Source: Exilibacterium sp.
GTDB taxonomy: Bacteria > Pseudomonadota > Gammaproteobacteria > Pseudomonadales > Cellvibrionaceae
Length of the DNA: 56,169 nucleotides
Assembly: GCA_028280195.1 (NCBI GenBank)
Contig: JANQMH010000093.1
Coordinates: 1 to 56,169, forward strand
Direction of reading: 5' to 3'
Shown: piece after piece, positions 25,222 to 33,448 of the stretch
How positions within the stretch are numbered: position 1 is the first letter of the stretch
Layout: each line of letters begins with the position of its first letter
Position numbers and translations under genes: made by a program
The notes under the pieces: generated by a model
What the model was told of the DNA's origin: nothing
Database searches by the model: none
What the model saw: the letters and a program-made list of their open reading frames with translations, nothing else

Positions 25222-25242
25222 CCCGGTAACTCAATTACCGGG
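25222..25242 (+). promoter_or_regulatory. Perfect 8-bp hairpin in the leader of the MBL-fold gene
   Basis: CCCGGTAA (25222-25229) pairs with TTACCGGG (25235-25242) around a 5-nt loop, ending 9 bp before the ATG at 25252. There is no T-run for a terminator. It may occlude or restructure the translation start of the next gene. Confidence 0.4.
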
Positions 25243-25251
25243 TCGGCCGCC

Positions 25252-26154
25252 ATGAGAGCCTGTCTATTTTGCTGCTTGGTATTGCTGCCGGGGCTGTTGC
25301 AGGCCGACTGCGGCAAAGGTCGGGTCACCCTGCAGGTGCTCGGTTCCGGCGGGCCGGAACTCGGCGACGGCCGAGCTTCCAGCAGTTACCTGATCTGGCT
25401 GGACGGCAAGGCCCGGGTGCTGGTCGATACCGGCGCCGGCGCCAGCCGCGGTTTCGAGATGGCCGGCGCCAAAGTCGAGGATCTCGAGGCCATACTGCTC
25501 ACCCACCTGCATGTCGATCACAGCGTCGATTTGCCGAGTTTCATCAAAGCGGCATTCTTTAGCCCGCGCAGCAATGATCTGCCGGTTTTCGGCCCCGGCG
25601 GCAATGCCCTGATGCCCTCGACCAGCGAATTCGTGCAACTGCTGATGGGCAGTGGCGGCGCCTTCCGCTACCTGGGCAACTACCTCGACCGCACTCGGGC
25701 CGCGGCGTTTCATTTGCACGTGCGCGATATCGATCTGGCCGACAAGGCCATACAGACCAGGCGCCTGAACGACAGGCTCAGTTTCAGCGCCGTGCCGGTG
25801 GATCACGGGCCGGTTGCCGCGGTTGCCTGGCGGGTCGATATCCTCGGCTGTGCCATTGCCTTCTCGGGTGATACCAGCAACAAAGGCGGCGCTCTGACGA
25901 GACTATCCGCCGCTGCCGATATACTGGTGGCCCACAATGCGATTCCCGAGACGGCAACGGGCGCGGCGAGAAATCTGCATATGCCGCCGTCCGAGATCGG
26001 CAAAGTCGCCGCCGCGGCGAAGGTCGGCAAATTGATTCTGTCGCATCGCATGCGGCGCACACTGGGCGGTGAAGCGCTTACCGCAAACGGTATCCGGCGT
26101 TATTATTCCGGGCCCGTACTGTTTGCCAATGATCTGGATAAATTTCCACTATAG
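25252..26154 (+). CDS. Secreted metallo-beta-lactamase-fold hydrolase (RNase Z/arylsulfatase-like)
   Basis: This 300-residue protein has a signal peptide (ACLFCCLVLLPGLLQA, cleaved near residue 18). The MBL motif THLHVDHS gives His85, His87, Asp89 and His90. VDHGP, SGDTS and ILSHRM supply the further metal ligands. The layout matches exported relatives of the RNase Z/ElaC branch, whose substrates are usually unknown esters, sulfates or phosphodiesters. The signal peptide rules out tRNA processing. It follows the amylopullulanase by 74 bp on the same strand and may be cotranscribed, although no glucan role is evident. Its 3-prime side abuts the foreign-looking cassette. Confidence 0.82.
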   Translation: MRACLFCCLVLLPGLLQADCGKGRVTLQVLGSGGPELGDGRASSSYLIWLDGKARVLVDTGAGASRGFEMAGAKVEDLEAILLTHLHVDHSVDLPSFIKAAFFSPRSNDLPVFGPGGNALMPSTSEFVQLLMGSGGAFRYLGNYLDRTRAAAFHLHVRDIDLADKAIQTRRLNDRLSFSAVPVDHGPVAAVAWRVDILGCAIAFSGDTSNKGGALTRLSAAADILVAHNAIPETATGAARNLHMPPSEIGKVAAAAKVGKLILSHRMRRTLGGEALTANGIRRYYSGPVLFANDLDKFPL

Positions 26155-26211
26155 GCTCCCTGAACAAAGAACTCATTTATCACAGGCGATTCGGCACGCG
26201 AGCAGGGGCTA
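26151..26211 (+). pseudogene. Possible IS3-family transposase tail remnant
   Basis: One frame reads STIGSLNKELIYHRRFGTRA, about 20 residues close to the C-terminal part of IS3-family OrfB transposases (pattern FSTLK-EL-hHRRF-TR-EA). It lies directly between the MBL gene and the LysR cassette. Nothing else of the transposase remains, and the match is from memory of the family pattern only. Confidence 0.3.
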
Positions 26212-26330
26212 CTGCACAGCGAGGTTCTGGCACCGATCCAGGCGCTGCCAAAGCTGCGGCGAAGAGCTGTGCCGATGCTTCAATCTGCGGGTCAAACGGT
26301 GATGGGATGTCGTGAAGGAGGAGTGAATAC

Positions 26331-27209
26331 GTGATCGACCTGAGACAGCTTCGTCAATTTATCGCCGTCGCCGAGGAGCTGCATTTCCATCGCGCGGCGC
26401 GGCGGCTCAATATGTCTCAACCCCCGCTGACGGCAACTGTGCGGCGGCTGGAGGGGGAGATCGGAGCCGAACTGCTGGAACGCGGCAACCGCGTCGTCCG
26501 ATTGACGCCCGCCGGCAAGGCTTTGCTCGCGCACGCCCGCTTGACCATTGAGCAGGCGGACTTAGCCGTCGCCGCAGCGCGGGACGCGGCGGCCGGGCGC
26601 GCTGGAACCCTGCGACTGACCTATGTCGGCAGCGCGATGTACGGCCGTTTGGCAAAGGCGGTGCGCGCCTTTCGGCGCAGCTTTGCCAATGTGCAGCTCG
26701 AACTCCGGGAAGCAACGACCGCCGCTCAAGTCCTGGCGTTGCGCGAGGGGACCAGCGACCTCGCGGTGCTTCTCCCGCCGCTCCCGGACGCAGCCGGGCT
26801 CGATATGCTGCCATTCGATGAGGATTGTTTTGCCATCGCTCTGCCGGCGGCGCATCGGCTTGCCGGCAAGGCGAACATTGCGCTCTCCGACCTGGCTGAC
26901 GAGCCCTTTATCATGTGGCCGGCGGCGGAAGGTCGCGGCTTTCATACCCAGGTCGTCCAGCTCTGCGCGACTGCGGGGTTCGCGCCGCAGGTGATCCAGG
27001 AGGCTCAGCAGATGCACGGCGTTCTCGCCCTGGTCGCCGTTGGCACCGGCGTCGCGGTGGTGCCGGCCAGTATGGCCGGGTTCCGTGCCGCAGAGATCGC
27101 CTACCGGCCGGTCACCATCGAGGGTGCGAGCTTCACCCTGTTCCTTTGCCATCGCCAGCAAGCGCTGGGCGCGGCCGCACAGAACTTCCTGGAAATGGCC
27201 TTGCGATAG
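26331..27209 (+). CDS. LysR-family transcriptional regulator
   Basis: This 292-residue LysR protein has a winged HTH over residues about 1-60 (LRQLRQFIAVAEELHFHRAARRLNMSQPPLT, split here as the classical helix-turn-helix) and a periplasmic-binding-like effector domain over about 90-290. The GTG start at 26331 is supported by AAGGAGGAG about 10 bases upstream. It is transcribed in the same direction as the SDR, SMP-30 and hydrolase genes and presumably controls them, although LysR genes are more often divergent. Codon choice (many CTC, CGC and GTC; little of the GATATC/GCCGGC style of the neighbours) differs from the flanking genes and fits a transferred cassette. Confidence 0.88.
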   Translation: MIDLRQLRQFIAVAEELHFHRAARRLNMSQPPLTATVRRLEGEIGAELLERGNRVVRLTPAGKALLAHARLTIEQADLAVAAARDAAAGRAGTLRLTYVGSAMYGRLAKAVRAFRRSFANVQLELREATTAAQVLALREGTSDLAVLLPPLPDAAGLDMLPFDEDCFAIALPAAHRLAGKANIALSDLADEPFIMWPAAEGRGFHTQVVQLCATAGFAPQVIQEAQQMHGVLALVAVGTGVAVVPASMAGFRAAEIAYRPVTIEGASFTLFLCHRQQALGAAAQNFLEMALR

Positions 27210-27298
27210 GTCTCGCAGATCGCAGGGCCGATGAAAGGGTATTGGACGGATCGTAACGCAGGGCCGTAGACTCTCCCCAGTGCAATGAGGAGATGACA

Positions 27299-28165
27299 GT
27301 GATCCGTTTCGACAACCGTGTCGCCATCGTCACCGGGGCCGGTCGCGGCCTTGGTTTTGCCTACGCCAGACTTCTCGCCCGGCGCGGTGCGCGGGTCGTC
27401 ATTCACGACAGCGGTGCCGATACCGATGGCGCCGGCCAGGACCCCTCCGTCGCGGCAGCCGCCGCCGAACGCCTTCGCGCGCAAGGCCTCGAGGTCGGCG
27501 CCGCGAGCGGCTCGATCGAAAGCCGAAGTGGGTGCGGCGCGTTGATCGAGAGCGCCCTGTCCGCATATGGACGCCTCGATATCCTCATCCACAATGCCGG
27601 TTGGGTCGGCTATCGGACGATCGAAGAGCTGCAGCCGGATTTTCTGGCGCGGATGCTGGCTCTCGGTGTGGAGACGCCGTTGTGGCTGGCGCAGTCGGCA
27701 TGGCCGGCCATGAGAGCACAGGCTTACGGCCGTATTCTGCTGACCACCTCGTGTCGCGCACTCTATCCGCAATATGCGCAGTCTGGCCTTACGGCCTACG
27801 CCGCGGCCAAGATGGCGACCATCGGGATCGCGAATGTGCTGGCACACGAAGGCGCGCCCCACGGGATCCTTGTCAACACCATCTCTCCGGTCGCCAAGAC
27901 GCGGATGTGGGGTGTTGACGGCGAGCCCGACGAACTGCGCCCCGGCGCGGTCGCCAGCGGTGCGGCCTTTCTGGTGTCAGAGTCCTGCAGCGCCAGCGCC
28001 TGGGTGCTGCGGGCGAGCAACGGGCAATTCCATGCGCTGCAGGCGCGCGAAGCGGAGGGGGTCGACTACCCGCGCGATCTACAGGCGGTGGCGGCCGGCA
28101 GTCCGGAAGCGTTCGCAGCGGCCTGGGATCGCATTGCCCCCGCCGTTGCGGAGTCCAGGCGATGA
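27299..28165 (+). CDS. Short-chain dehydrogenase/reductase
   Basis: This 288-residue Rossmann protein has the TGAGRGLG cofactor loop near residue 12, the NAG motif (IHNAGWVG), the catalytic serine in TTSCRALY and the Tyr-x-x-x-Lys dyad in TAYAAAKM. It resembles the SDR group related to peroxisomal 17-beta-HSD/MFE-type enzymes and would oxidise or reduce a hydroxyl group with NAD(P). The GTG at 27299 is preferred: GAGGAG (27287-27292) lies six bases upstream, whereas the ATG at 27293 touches the ribosome site. The gene overlaps the next by 4 bp (ATGA), so translation is coupled. With the lactonase next to it, oxidation of a sugar or cyclic alcohol to a lactone is a reasonable inference. Confidence 0.85.
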   Translation: MIRFDNRVAIVTGAGRGLGFAYARLLARRGARVVIHDSGADTDGAGQDPSVAAAAAERLRAQGLEVGAASGSIESRSGCGALIESALSAYGRLDILIHNAGWVGYRTIEELQPDFLARMLALGVETPLWLAQSAWPAMRAQAYGRILLTTSCRALYPQYAQSGLTAYAAAKMATIGIANVLAHEGAPHGILVNTISPVAKTRMWGVDGEPDELRPGAVASGAAFLVSESCSASAWVLRASNGQFHALQAREAEGVDYPRDLQAVAAGSPEAFAAAWDRIAPAVAESRR

Positions 28166-29019
28166 AAACCGTCACGCCCGATATCAACAGAGCGGTCGAG
28201 ATCGACGCGACCATCGGCGAGAGCCCGCTGTGGAGTGCGATACGTGAACGGCTGCTCTGGATCGATATCACGGGTCGCAAACTTCACGCCTACGACCCGG
28301 CGGCGGGGCGCAGCGAGATGCTGGATCTGCCGGACGTTGTCGGCATGCTTGCAGAGGACCCAGCGGGCGCGCTTACGCTTGGGCTTGGATGCGATCTCGC
28401 CCGGCTGACGCTGGAAGGCGAGATCGAAACCTTCGCGCGCGCTCCCCATGCGGACCCGGACTTTCGATTCAACGACGGAAAGTACGATGGTAAAGGTCGG
28501 TTGTTTACCGGACTCATGAACACCGGGCGGCGCAAGGGGAGCGGTATTCTCTACCGCTATGATGCCGACGGGACCTGGCATGTCTGCGACGCAGGCTTTG
28601 ACCTGCCCAATGGCCTCGAATGGAGCCGCGACGGGCTGACCTTCTACTTTACGGATTCGCACAAGGGTGAGATTTACGCCTACGATTTTGATCCAGAGTC
28701 CGGCCGACTCAGTCACCGGCGGCTGTTCTTCAGCATCGACCTGGCCGCTGGCAAGCCGGACGGCCTGACCATCGATGCTGAAGGCTTCCTGCTCAGCGTC
28801 CTCTTCGACGGCGCCGCCATCCTGCGCATAGATCCGCACGGCAACATCGAGCGCAGGATTGCGTTGCCGGTTGCGCGGCCCACCAGTTGCGCCTTCTCCG
28901 AAAGCGGGCGGCATCTGTACGTCACCACCGCCAGAATTGGCCTGAGTGCGGCTGACCTCGAAGCCGCGCCGGCATCGGGCGCGCTGCTGCAACTCGACTA
29001 TGAAGGAGTCTTGAAATGA
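28162..29019 (+). CDS. SMP-30/gluconolactonase-family lactonase
   Basis: This 285-residue six-bladed propeller protein is of regucalcin/gluconolactonase type. GESPLW near residue 19 gives the first metal-binding Glu, FNDGKYD provides the Asn-Asp motif, and DLPNGLEWS and KPDGLTID provide the remaining metal-loop residues. It should open sugar or other lactones with a divalent metal in the cytoplasm. It is translationally coupled to the SDR upstream and overlaps the next gene by 4 bp, so the three form a tight operon. The natural pairing is dehydrogenase to make the lactone and lactonase to hydrolyse it. Length is normal. Confidence 0.88.
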   Translation: MKTVTPDINRAVEIDATIGESPLWSAIRERLLWIDITGRKLHAYDPAAGRSEMLDLPDVVGMLAEDPAGALTLGLGCDLARLTLEGEIETFARAPHADPDFRFNDGKYDGKGRLFTGLMNTGRRKGSGILYRYDADGTWHVCDAGFDLPNGLEWSRDGLTFYFTDSHKGEIYAYDFDPESGRLSHRRLFFSIDLAAGKPDGLTIDAEGFLLSVLFDGAAILRIDPHGNIERRIALPVARPTSCAFSESGRHLYVTTARIGLSAADLEAAPASGALLQLDYEGVLK

Positions 29020-30086
29020 AGACCTTGCTCGCAATCGCGGCGGTTGTCACAGCATTGGGTACGGGCTCCGGCTTCGTCCAGGCGCAGATCGAGCGTCATG
29101 ATTTCAATGTCCAAAGCGAGCCGGGCATTCAGCTTCGCGTCCGCGAGGTGGGCGCTGTCCCAGCTGCCGCGGGCAAGCCACCGGTCATCCTCCTCCACGG
29201 CGCCCGGGTGCCGGGGGTGGCCTCATTCGATCTGCCGGTCGACGGCGGCTCACTCGCTGCCGACTTGGCGCGGGCCGGGCATCGCGTCTTTATCATGGAT
29301 GCGCGCGGTTATGGCGGATCGACCCGCATCGGCCAGAACGGAACTCGACAAGGCGCTGCACTGGTGAACTCTTACGAGGTGGTTCGCGATGTTCACGCTG
29401 TGGTGGAAGCGGTAAAGAAACGCACAGCCGTGCCAGAGGTGGCCTTGCTCGGCTGGGCTACAGGCGGGCACTGGGCAGGTATGTACGCAAGCCTCTACCC
29501 CGATGCCGTCAATCATCTCGTTATCTACAACGCACTCTATGGTGCGCATGCGGGTCACGAACACTTAGGGCGCGGCACCTTCATGTCCGATCCCAACGAT
29601 CCTGACCGCTTCAACACGGAACGCTTCGGCACCTATCGCCTGAGCACTGCAGATTCCCTGCTGCCGTCCTGGGATCGCGCAATCCCCGTAGAGGACAAGA
29701 CGACATGGCGTGATCCGGAGGTCGCCGCGGCCTATCAGCGAGCCGCGCTCGCCTCCGATCCCACCTCACAGAGCCGCAATCCGCCCTCGTTTCGTGCGCC
29801 TTCAGGCGCAATGGAGGACTCTTTCTACCTTGCCCTGGGCCGGCAACTTTGGGACGCAGCCTCTATCACCGGACGCGTTCTGATTATCCGCTCCGAGAAA
29901 GACTTCTGGAGCCGGCCAGAGGACACGGTCACCCTGCAAAGCCATCTTACCAACGCCGCCGAGGTGGAAGTGGTCATAATCCCCAATGCGACACATCACG
30001 TCCACCTCGACCGAGGTGAAAGAGGGCGCGATGCGTTTGTTGCGACCGTGACGATGTTTCTCTCGCCAGCCAATATCAAAAGATGA
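29016..30086 (+). CDS. Exported alpha/beta-hydrolase-fold protein lacking the nucleophile serine
   Basis: This 356-residue protein has a signal peptide (residues 1-24, ending GFVQAQ). The fold is clear: VILLHGAR forms the oxyanion strand, MDARGYGGST follows, then the nucleophile elbow. The elbow reads GWATGG, so the position normally held by Ser is Ala148 (GCT at 29457-29459). An acid (RSEKDFW) and a histidine (NATHHVHLD) are in the expected places. Either it is catalytically inactive or a binding protein, or it uses another residue. It is translationally coupled to the lactonase gene. Alternatives are a sequencing error or a subfamily in which Ala is normal. Confidence 0.8.
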   Translation: MKTLLAIAAVVTALGTGSGFVQAQIERHDFNVQSEPGIQLRVREVGAVPAAAGKPPVILLHGARVPGVASFDLPVDGGSLAADLARAGHRVFIMDARGYGGSTRIGQNGTRQGAALVNSYEVVRDVHAVVEAVKKRTAVPEVALLGWATGGHWAGMYASLYPDAVNHLVIYNALYGAHAGHEHLGRGTFMSDPNDPDRFNTERFGTYRLSTADSLLPSWDRAIPVEDKTTWRDPEVAAAYQRAALASDPTSQSRNPPSFRAPSGAMEDSFYLALGRQLWDAASITGRVLIIRSEKDFWSRPEDTVTLQSHLTNAAEVEVVIIPNATHHVHLDRGERGRDAFVATVTMFLSPANIKR

Positions 30087-30271
30087 CGTTTCGGCGGGTA
30101 TATTCGGCGCAGCAGGCCAATAATCTGGACAACTTACTTCTGTAAACGCGGTTGGAAAAAATGGCGGAAAACACCGTTCCCGCCCAAGTGCAGATTCTTT
30201 GTTTAGAACGCAGCAATACTTCGTCGTTTTCCGCTTCACCCGCGGAGACTTCTGGCCGGCATCCCCCCACC

Positions 30272-31666
30272 TCAATCAACGTACCACATACGCGCCGAGC
30301 GCGCCGGTATGCGCACCCACTCGCTGCCGCTGTCGATACTGAAGGTTTCGCCGCTGAACACATCGCGGTAAGTGCGAAACCAGTAGTACTTTTCGTGAGT
30401 GTTGAGCTGCACCCAGCGCTCATCCCCACATTTATTGATGCCCACCAGTCCCGCCTTGCCGCGACGAAAAGTCAGCACGCAGTTGTCATAGTAAACGGTT
30501 TCCTGCCCCTGTCCCTGTACCCGCTGGCGGAAGAAAATCATGTCCACAATATCGCTCTGTCTATAGTCATCGACCCAGCGATTGCCGTCGGTGCCGGTTC
30601 TGTCGCTGAAGATCATCGGTATGCCGTCGCGGCGCCCCAGCAGATAGGCGCTGGCCAGATGCTCGTCGGTGGGGTCCATAATCAGATAGCGAAAGCCGGC
30701 ATTGAGGGGAATATCGTGAGTGACGGCCACCGTCACCGCGCGATCACCTGCCAGCGCATTGCCAAAAGCAAAAGGGTTTTCCAGTGCGCTCATACTGCCG
30801 CCGGGTTTGAAGGCATTTACCAGGGTGTTTAACAGTGGAAAGTCGTAGGCGTCGTGACCGGTATACTGCAGATAGGGGCCGAGAAAGTTCTGATAGTCGC
30901 TGCTCGAGGTACCGCCGCCGGTGATCACCTCGCCGAACACATGCATGCCGTTTTTGATCGCGCTGTTGAATACCTGGTTGATGTGCCAGATTGTCATATG
31001 CTTGGCGGCGTCGACGCGGAAACCTTTGACACCCATGTTTTTCAGTGCCTGCAGGTAGCTGCGCTGCTGCTCCCTGACCCAGGTATTGGGATCCAGGTCC
31101 GGCAGGCCGCGATCGCCGCCGCCGCCGCACAGGCGCCAGTACTGCACGTCGCCGACATTGTTGTAGTCGCCGATACAGCCCTCCGGGTGGAAATCCGCGG
31201 GGCCGAACAGGCCGTCACTTAAATTGCCGAACAGTTTCTGGTCGTTCCAATAGCCCGGGTTTGCGGCGTAATCCGCCAGCGCCGCCGATCCCGGGAAACT
31301 GGTGGCATTGTTGCGTTCGTTGGCCATATGGTTGAGAACGATGTCGGCATAGGTGGCAACATTGACCGCGTCGAGTGCATTGACCATGTTCTGGAAAGAT
31401 TGCCTGTTGCCGAGGCAGTGATCGATAACCCGCAGGTCCTGCGGCTGGTAGCGCCCCCACCAGGCGCAGTTGCCGGCATCGCTTTTCAGCGGTGGCGCCA
31501 CCAGTACCTGTGTATAGCCGAGGCTGGCTATTTCCGCCGCCCTGCCGGCGACTTCGTCGTAGCGCCAGTTAAAAGCGTGCAGAATCACATCTGCCCGTGC
31601 CTGGGCGATAAAAAAGATCGGGTAAACCAGTAACAAGCAGATCGACAGGTATCTCGGAATCATCAT
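30272..31666 (-). CDS. Secreted alpha-amylase (GH13)
   Basis: This 464-residue secreted enzyme has a signal peptide (YLSICLLLVYPIFFIAQARA). A GH13 barrel follows, with nucleophile Asp in GFRVDAAKHM, acid Glu in VFGEVITGG and the transition-state Asp in VTHDIPLN. A C-terminal beta domain (VGINKCGDERWVQLN) closes the protein. It would cleave alpha-1,4 bonds of starch. Unlike the large amylopullulanase it has no binding modules. ATG 31666 is chosen because AGAGGG lies just upstream; the reading frame extends 33 codons further up without a reason to use it. The LacI-type operator at 31761 is shared with the amylopullulanase gene, so both are probably induced by maltodextrins. Confidence 0.9.
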   Translation of the reverse strand: MMIPRYLSICLLLVYPIFFIAQARADVILHAFNWRYDEVAGRAAEIASLGYTQVLVAPPLKSDAGNCAWWGRYQPQDLRVIDHCLGNRQSFQNMVNALDAVNVATYADIVLNHMANERNNATSFPGSAALADYAANPGYWNDQKLFGNLSDGLFGPADFHPEGCIGDYNNVGDVQYWRLCGGGGDRGLPDLDPNTWVREQQRSYLQALKNMGVKGFRVDAAKHMTIWHINQVFNSAIKNGMHVFGEVITGGGTSSSDYQNFLGPYLQYTGHDAYDFPLLNTLVNAFKPGGSMSALENPFAFGNALAGDRAVTVAVTHDIPLNAGFRYLIMDPTDEHLASAYLLGRRDGIPMIFSDRTGTDGNRWVDDYRQSDIVDMIFFRQRVQGQGQETVYYDNCVLTFRRGKAGLVGINKCGDERWVQLNTHEKYYWFRTYRDVFSGETFSIDSGSEWVRIPARSARMWYVD

Positions 31667-31760
31667 CGCTAGGGCCCTCTGTATCGCTGAGACAAGGTAA
31701 CTGCCGGTGTCTCTGTTTTTACCACAAACTACCGCATGCCATTTGTACCGGGCAACAGCG

Positions 31761-31774
31761 TGCATACGTATTCA
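31761..31774 (-). promoter_or_regulatory. LacI-type operator of the second amylase gene
   Basis: The minus strand reads TGAATACGTATGCA, identical to the 14-mer at 19158-19171, 94 bp upstream of the amylase ATG. TTGCC follows six bases later, as in the other copy. Confidence 0.65.
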
Positions 31775-31855
31775 TCAATGCCGTGGAAAAATAGGCATTT
31801 TATTGAGGAAGGGAGTAATGACGACAGGATTGATATAGAGGGGATATAGGCGCCG

Positions 31856-33448
31856 TTAACCTGCCAGGTTGCTTTTTTTCTTCAGCGTCGCCAACTCGTC
31901 CGCTTCGGCCGCCGGTTTGTCCCAGCGAATGCGGTGAATGCGCGGAAAGCGCAGCGCTATACCGGATTTGTGGCGGCTGGAAGTGTGGGCGGAATCGAAG
32001 GCCACTTCCAGCACCAGTTCTTTTTCCACTTCGCGCACCGGCCCGAAGCGCGCGACGATATGGCCGCGAACCCATTTGTCCAGCGCCTTTAGCTCCGCAT
32101 CGGTAAAACCGGAATAGGCCTTGCCAATCGGCAACAGCTGCCCGTCCTGCCAGAGGCCGAAAGTATAGTCGGAGTAGTAAGAGGAGCGCTTGCCGTGGCC
32201 GCGCTGGGCATACATCATGACGGCGTCTACCAGCATCGGCTCGCGCTTCCATTTATACCAGTGACCTTTGATGCGCCCGGGCAGATAAGGGCTGTGCTTG
32301 TGCTTGAGCATCAAACCTTCAATGTAATTGCCGCCGCCCTGGTCGGCGCGTCGATGCAGGCGCCGCAGCTCGGCAAAATCGGCGAACGGCAGTATCGGCG
32401 ACAACAGTATCCCCGGCGGCGCTTTCGCGTCTAGCCATTGCGCCAGCCTGCGGCGCCGCTCGAGCAGGGACAGGGCGGTAATATCCTCGCCGTCGAGCGA
32501 CAGGGCGTCGTAGATCATCAGGCCGGCGGGGTTTTCCGCCAACAGCCGCTTTGCCGGTTTCTTTTTATTGAGCCGCTGCTGCAGTTCGTTGAAAGAGCCG
32601 ATGCGCCCGTTGCGAACCACCAGCAACTCACCGTCCAGTACCGCGCTAAAGTCGACAGCCTGGACGATATCGGGAAAGCTGTGGCTGATATCGTCGCCGC
32701 TGCGTGAATACAGCGCCTTGCCGCCGGCTTTGCCGACCAGCTGTACGCGAATGCCGTCGTACTTCCACTCGGCCTGCCAGTTGTCGGCGTCGATGTCGTG
32801 GTGGTGCTCCGGTTCGAGCGGGCAAGACAGCATCACCGGCTGAAAGGTTACCCGGTCGCCGATATCCGGCTTGTCGCCGCGCCCGTCCAGCCAGTTGAGC
32901 AGATCGGTGTAGGGCGGCTCCAGGCCGTGCCAGAGTGCTTCTATCTCACTGACATCGACACTGCCGTACTCGGCCAGAATTCTTTTCAGCAGCCGCGCCG
33001 AAATGCCGATACGCAGGCCGCGCATACCGAGCTTCAGCAGCGCCCAGCGCTGGCTGGCATTCATCGCGTCGAGCAATTGCACCAGGTAGTCGGCCACCGC
33101 GGCCCGGTCGCGCTGCCGGAACTGCGCTACCACTTCGCCCAGACTCGGCAAACGTTCGAGCCGGCCGGCGCCGGGGGATACCGGCCACAGGTGGGCAACG
33201 GTTTCACTGGTCTCACCGACATAGTCGTAGCTCAGTTCGAACAGCAAGGGGTCCATGCGCTCGCCGATCAACTGCTTGACGGTGTGGCGTTTGAACAGAT
33301 CGAACGACAGGGTGCCGGCTATCGCCGCTACCGCCCAGCCGCGATCGGGATCGGGCGTGCGGCGCAGATACTGTTTCAGCAAGTCGCCCTTGGCCAGACT
33401 GCCACTGGTAAAGTACAGTTTGTCCAGCAGCGCGGCAAAGTGTTCCAC
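31856..33448 (-). CDS. ATP-dependent DNA ligase of the ligase-associated repair set
   Basis: This is a 530-residue ligase. An N-terminal DNA-binding domain covers about residues 1-190. The adenylation domain carries motif I EWKYDGIRVQL (Lys accepts AMP), VLDGELL as motif III and EGLMLKHKHSPY as motif IV. The C-terminal OB fold contains GHWYKWKREP and LVLEVAFDSAH. It seals nicks using ATP. The GTG start at 33448 is embedded in the stop of the exonuclease gene (TAGTG), so the two are translationally coupled. The longer frame upstream of this point is only the shadow of the exonuclease. This two-gene unit is divergent from the helicase-phosphoesterase pair, the usual composition of the bacterial ligase-associated DNA processing cluster. 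Confidence 0.9.
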   Translation of the reverse strand: MEHFAALLDKLYFTSGSLAKGDLLKQYLRRTPDPDRGWAVAAIAGTLSFDLFKRHTVKQLIGERMDPLLFELSYDYVGETSETVAHLWPVSPGAGRLERLPSLGEVVAQFRQRDRAAVADYLVQLLDAMNASQRWALLKLGMRGLRIGISARLLKRILAEYGSVDVSEIEALWHGLEPPYTDLLNWLDGRGDKPDIGDRVTFQPVMLSCPLEPEHHHDIDADNWQAEWKYDGIRVQLVGKAGGKALYSRSGDDISHSFPDIVQAVDFSAVLDGELLVVRNGRIGSFNELQQRLNKKKPAKRLLAENPAGLMIYDALSLDGEDITALSLLERRRRLAQWLDAKAPPGILLSPILPFADFAELRRLHRRADQGGGNYIEGLMLKHKHSPYLPGRIKGHWYKWKREPMLVDAVMMYAQRGHGKRSSYYSDYTFGLWQDGQLLPIGKAYSGFTDAELKALDKWVRGHIVARFGPVREVEKELVLEVAFDSAHTSSRHKSGIALRFPRIHRIRWDKPAAEADELATLKKKSNLAG

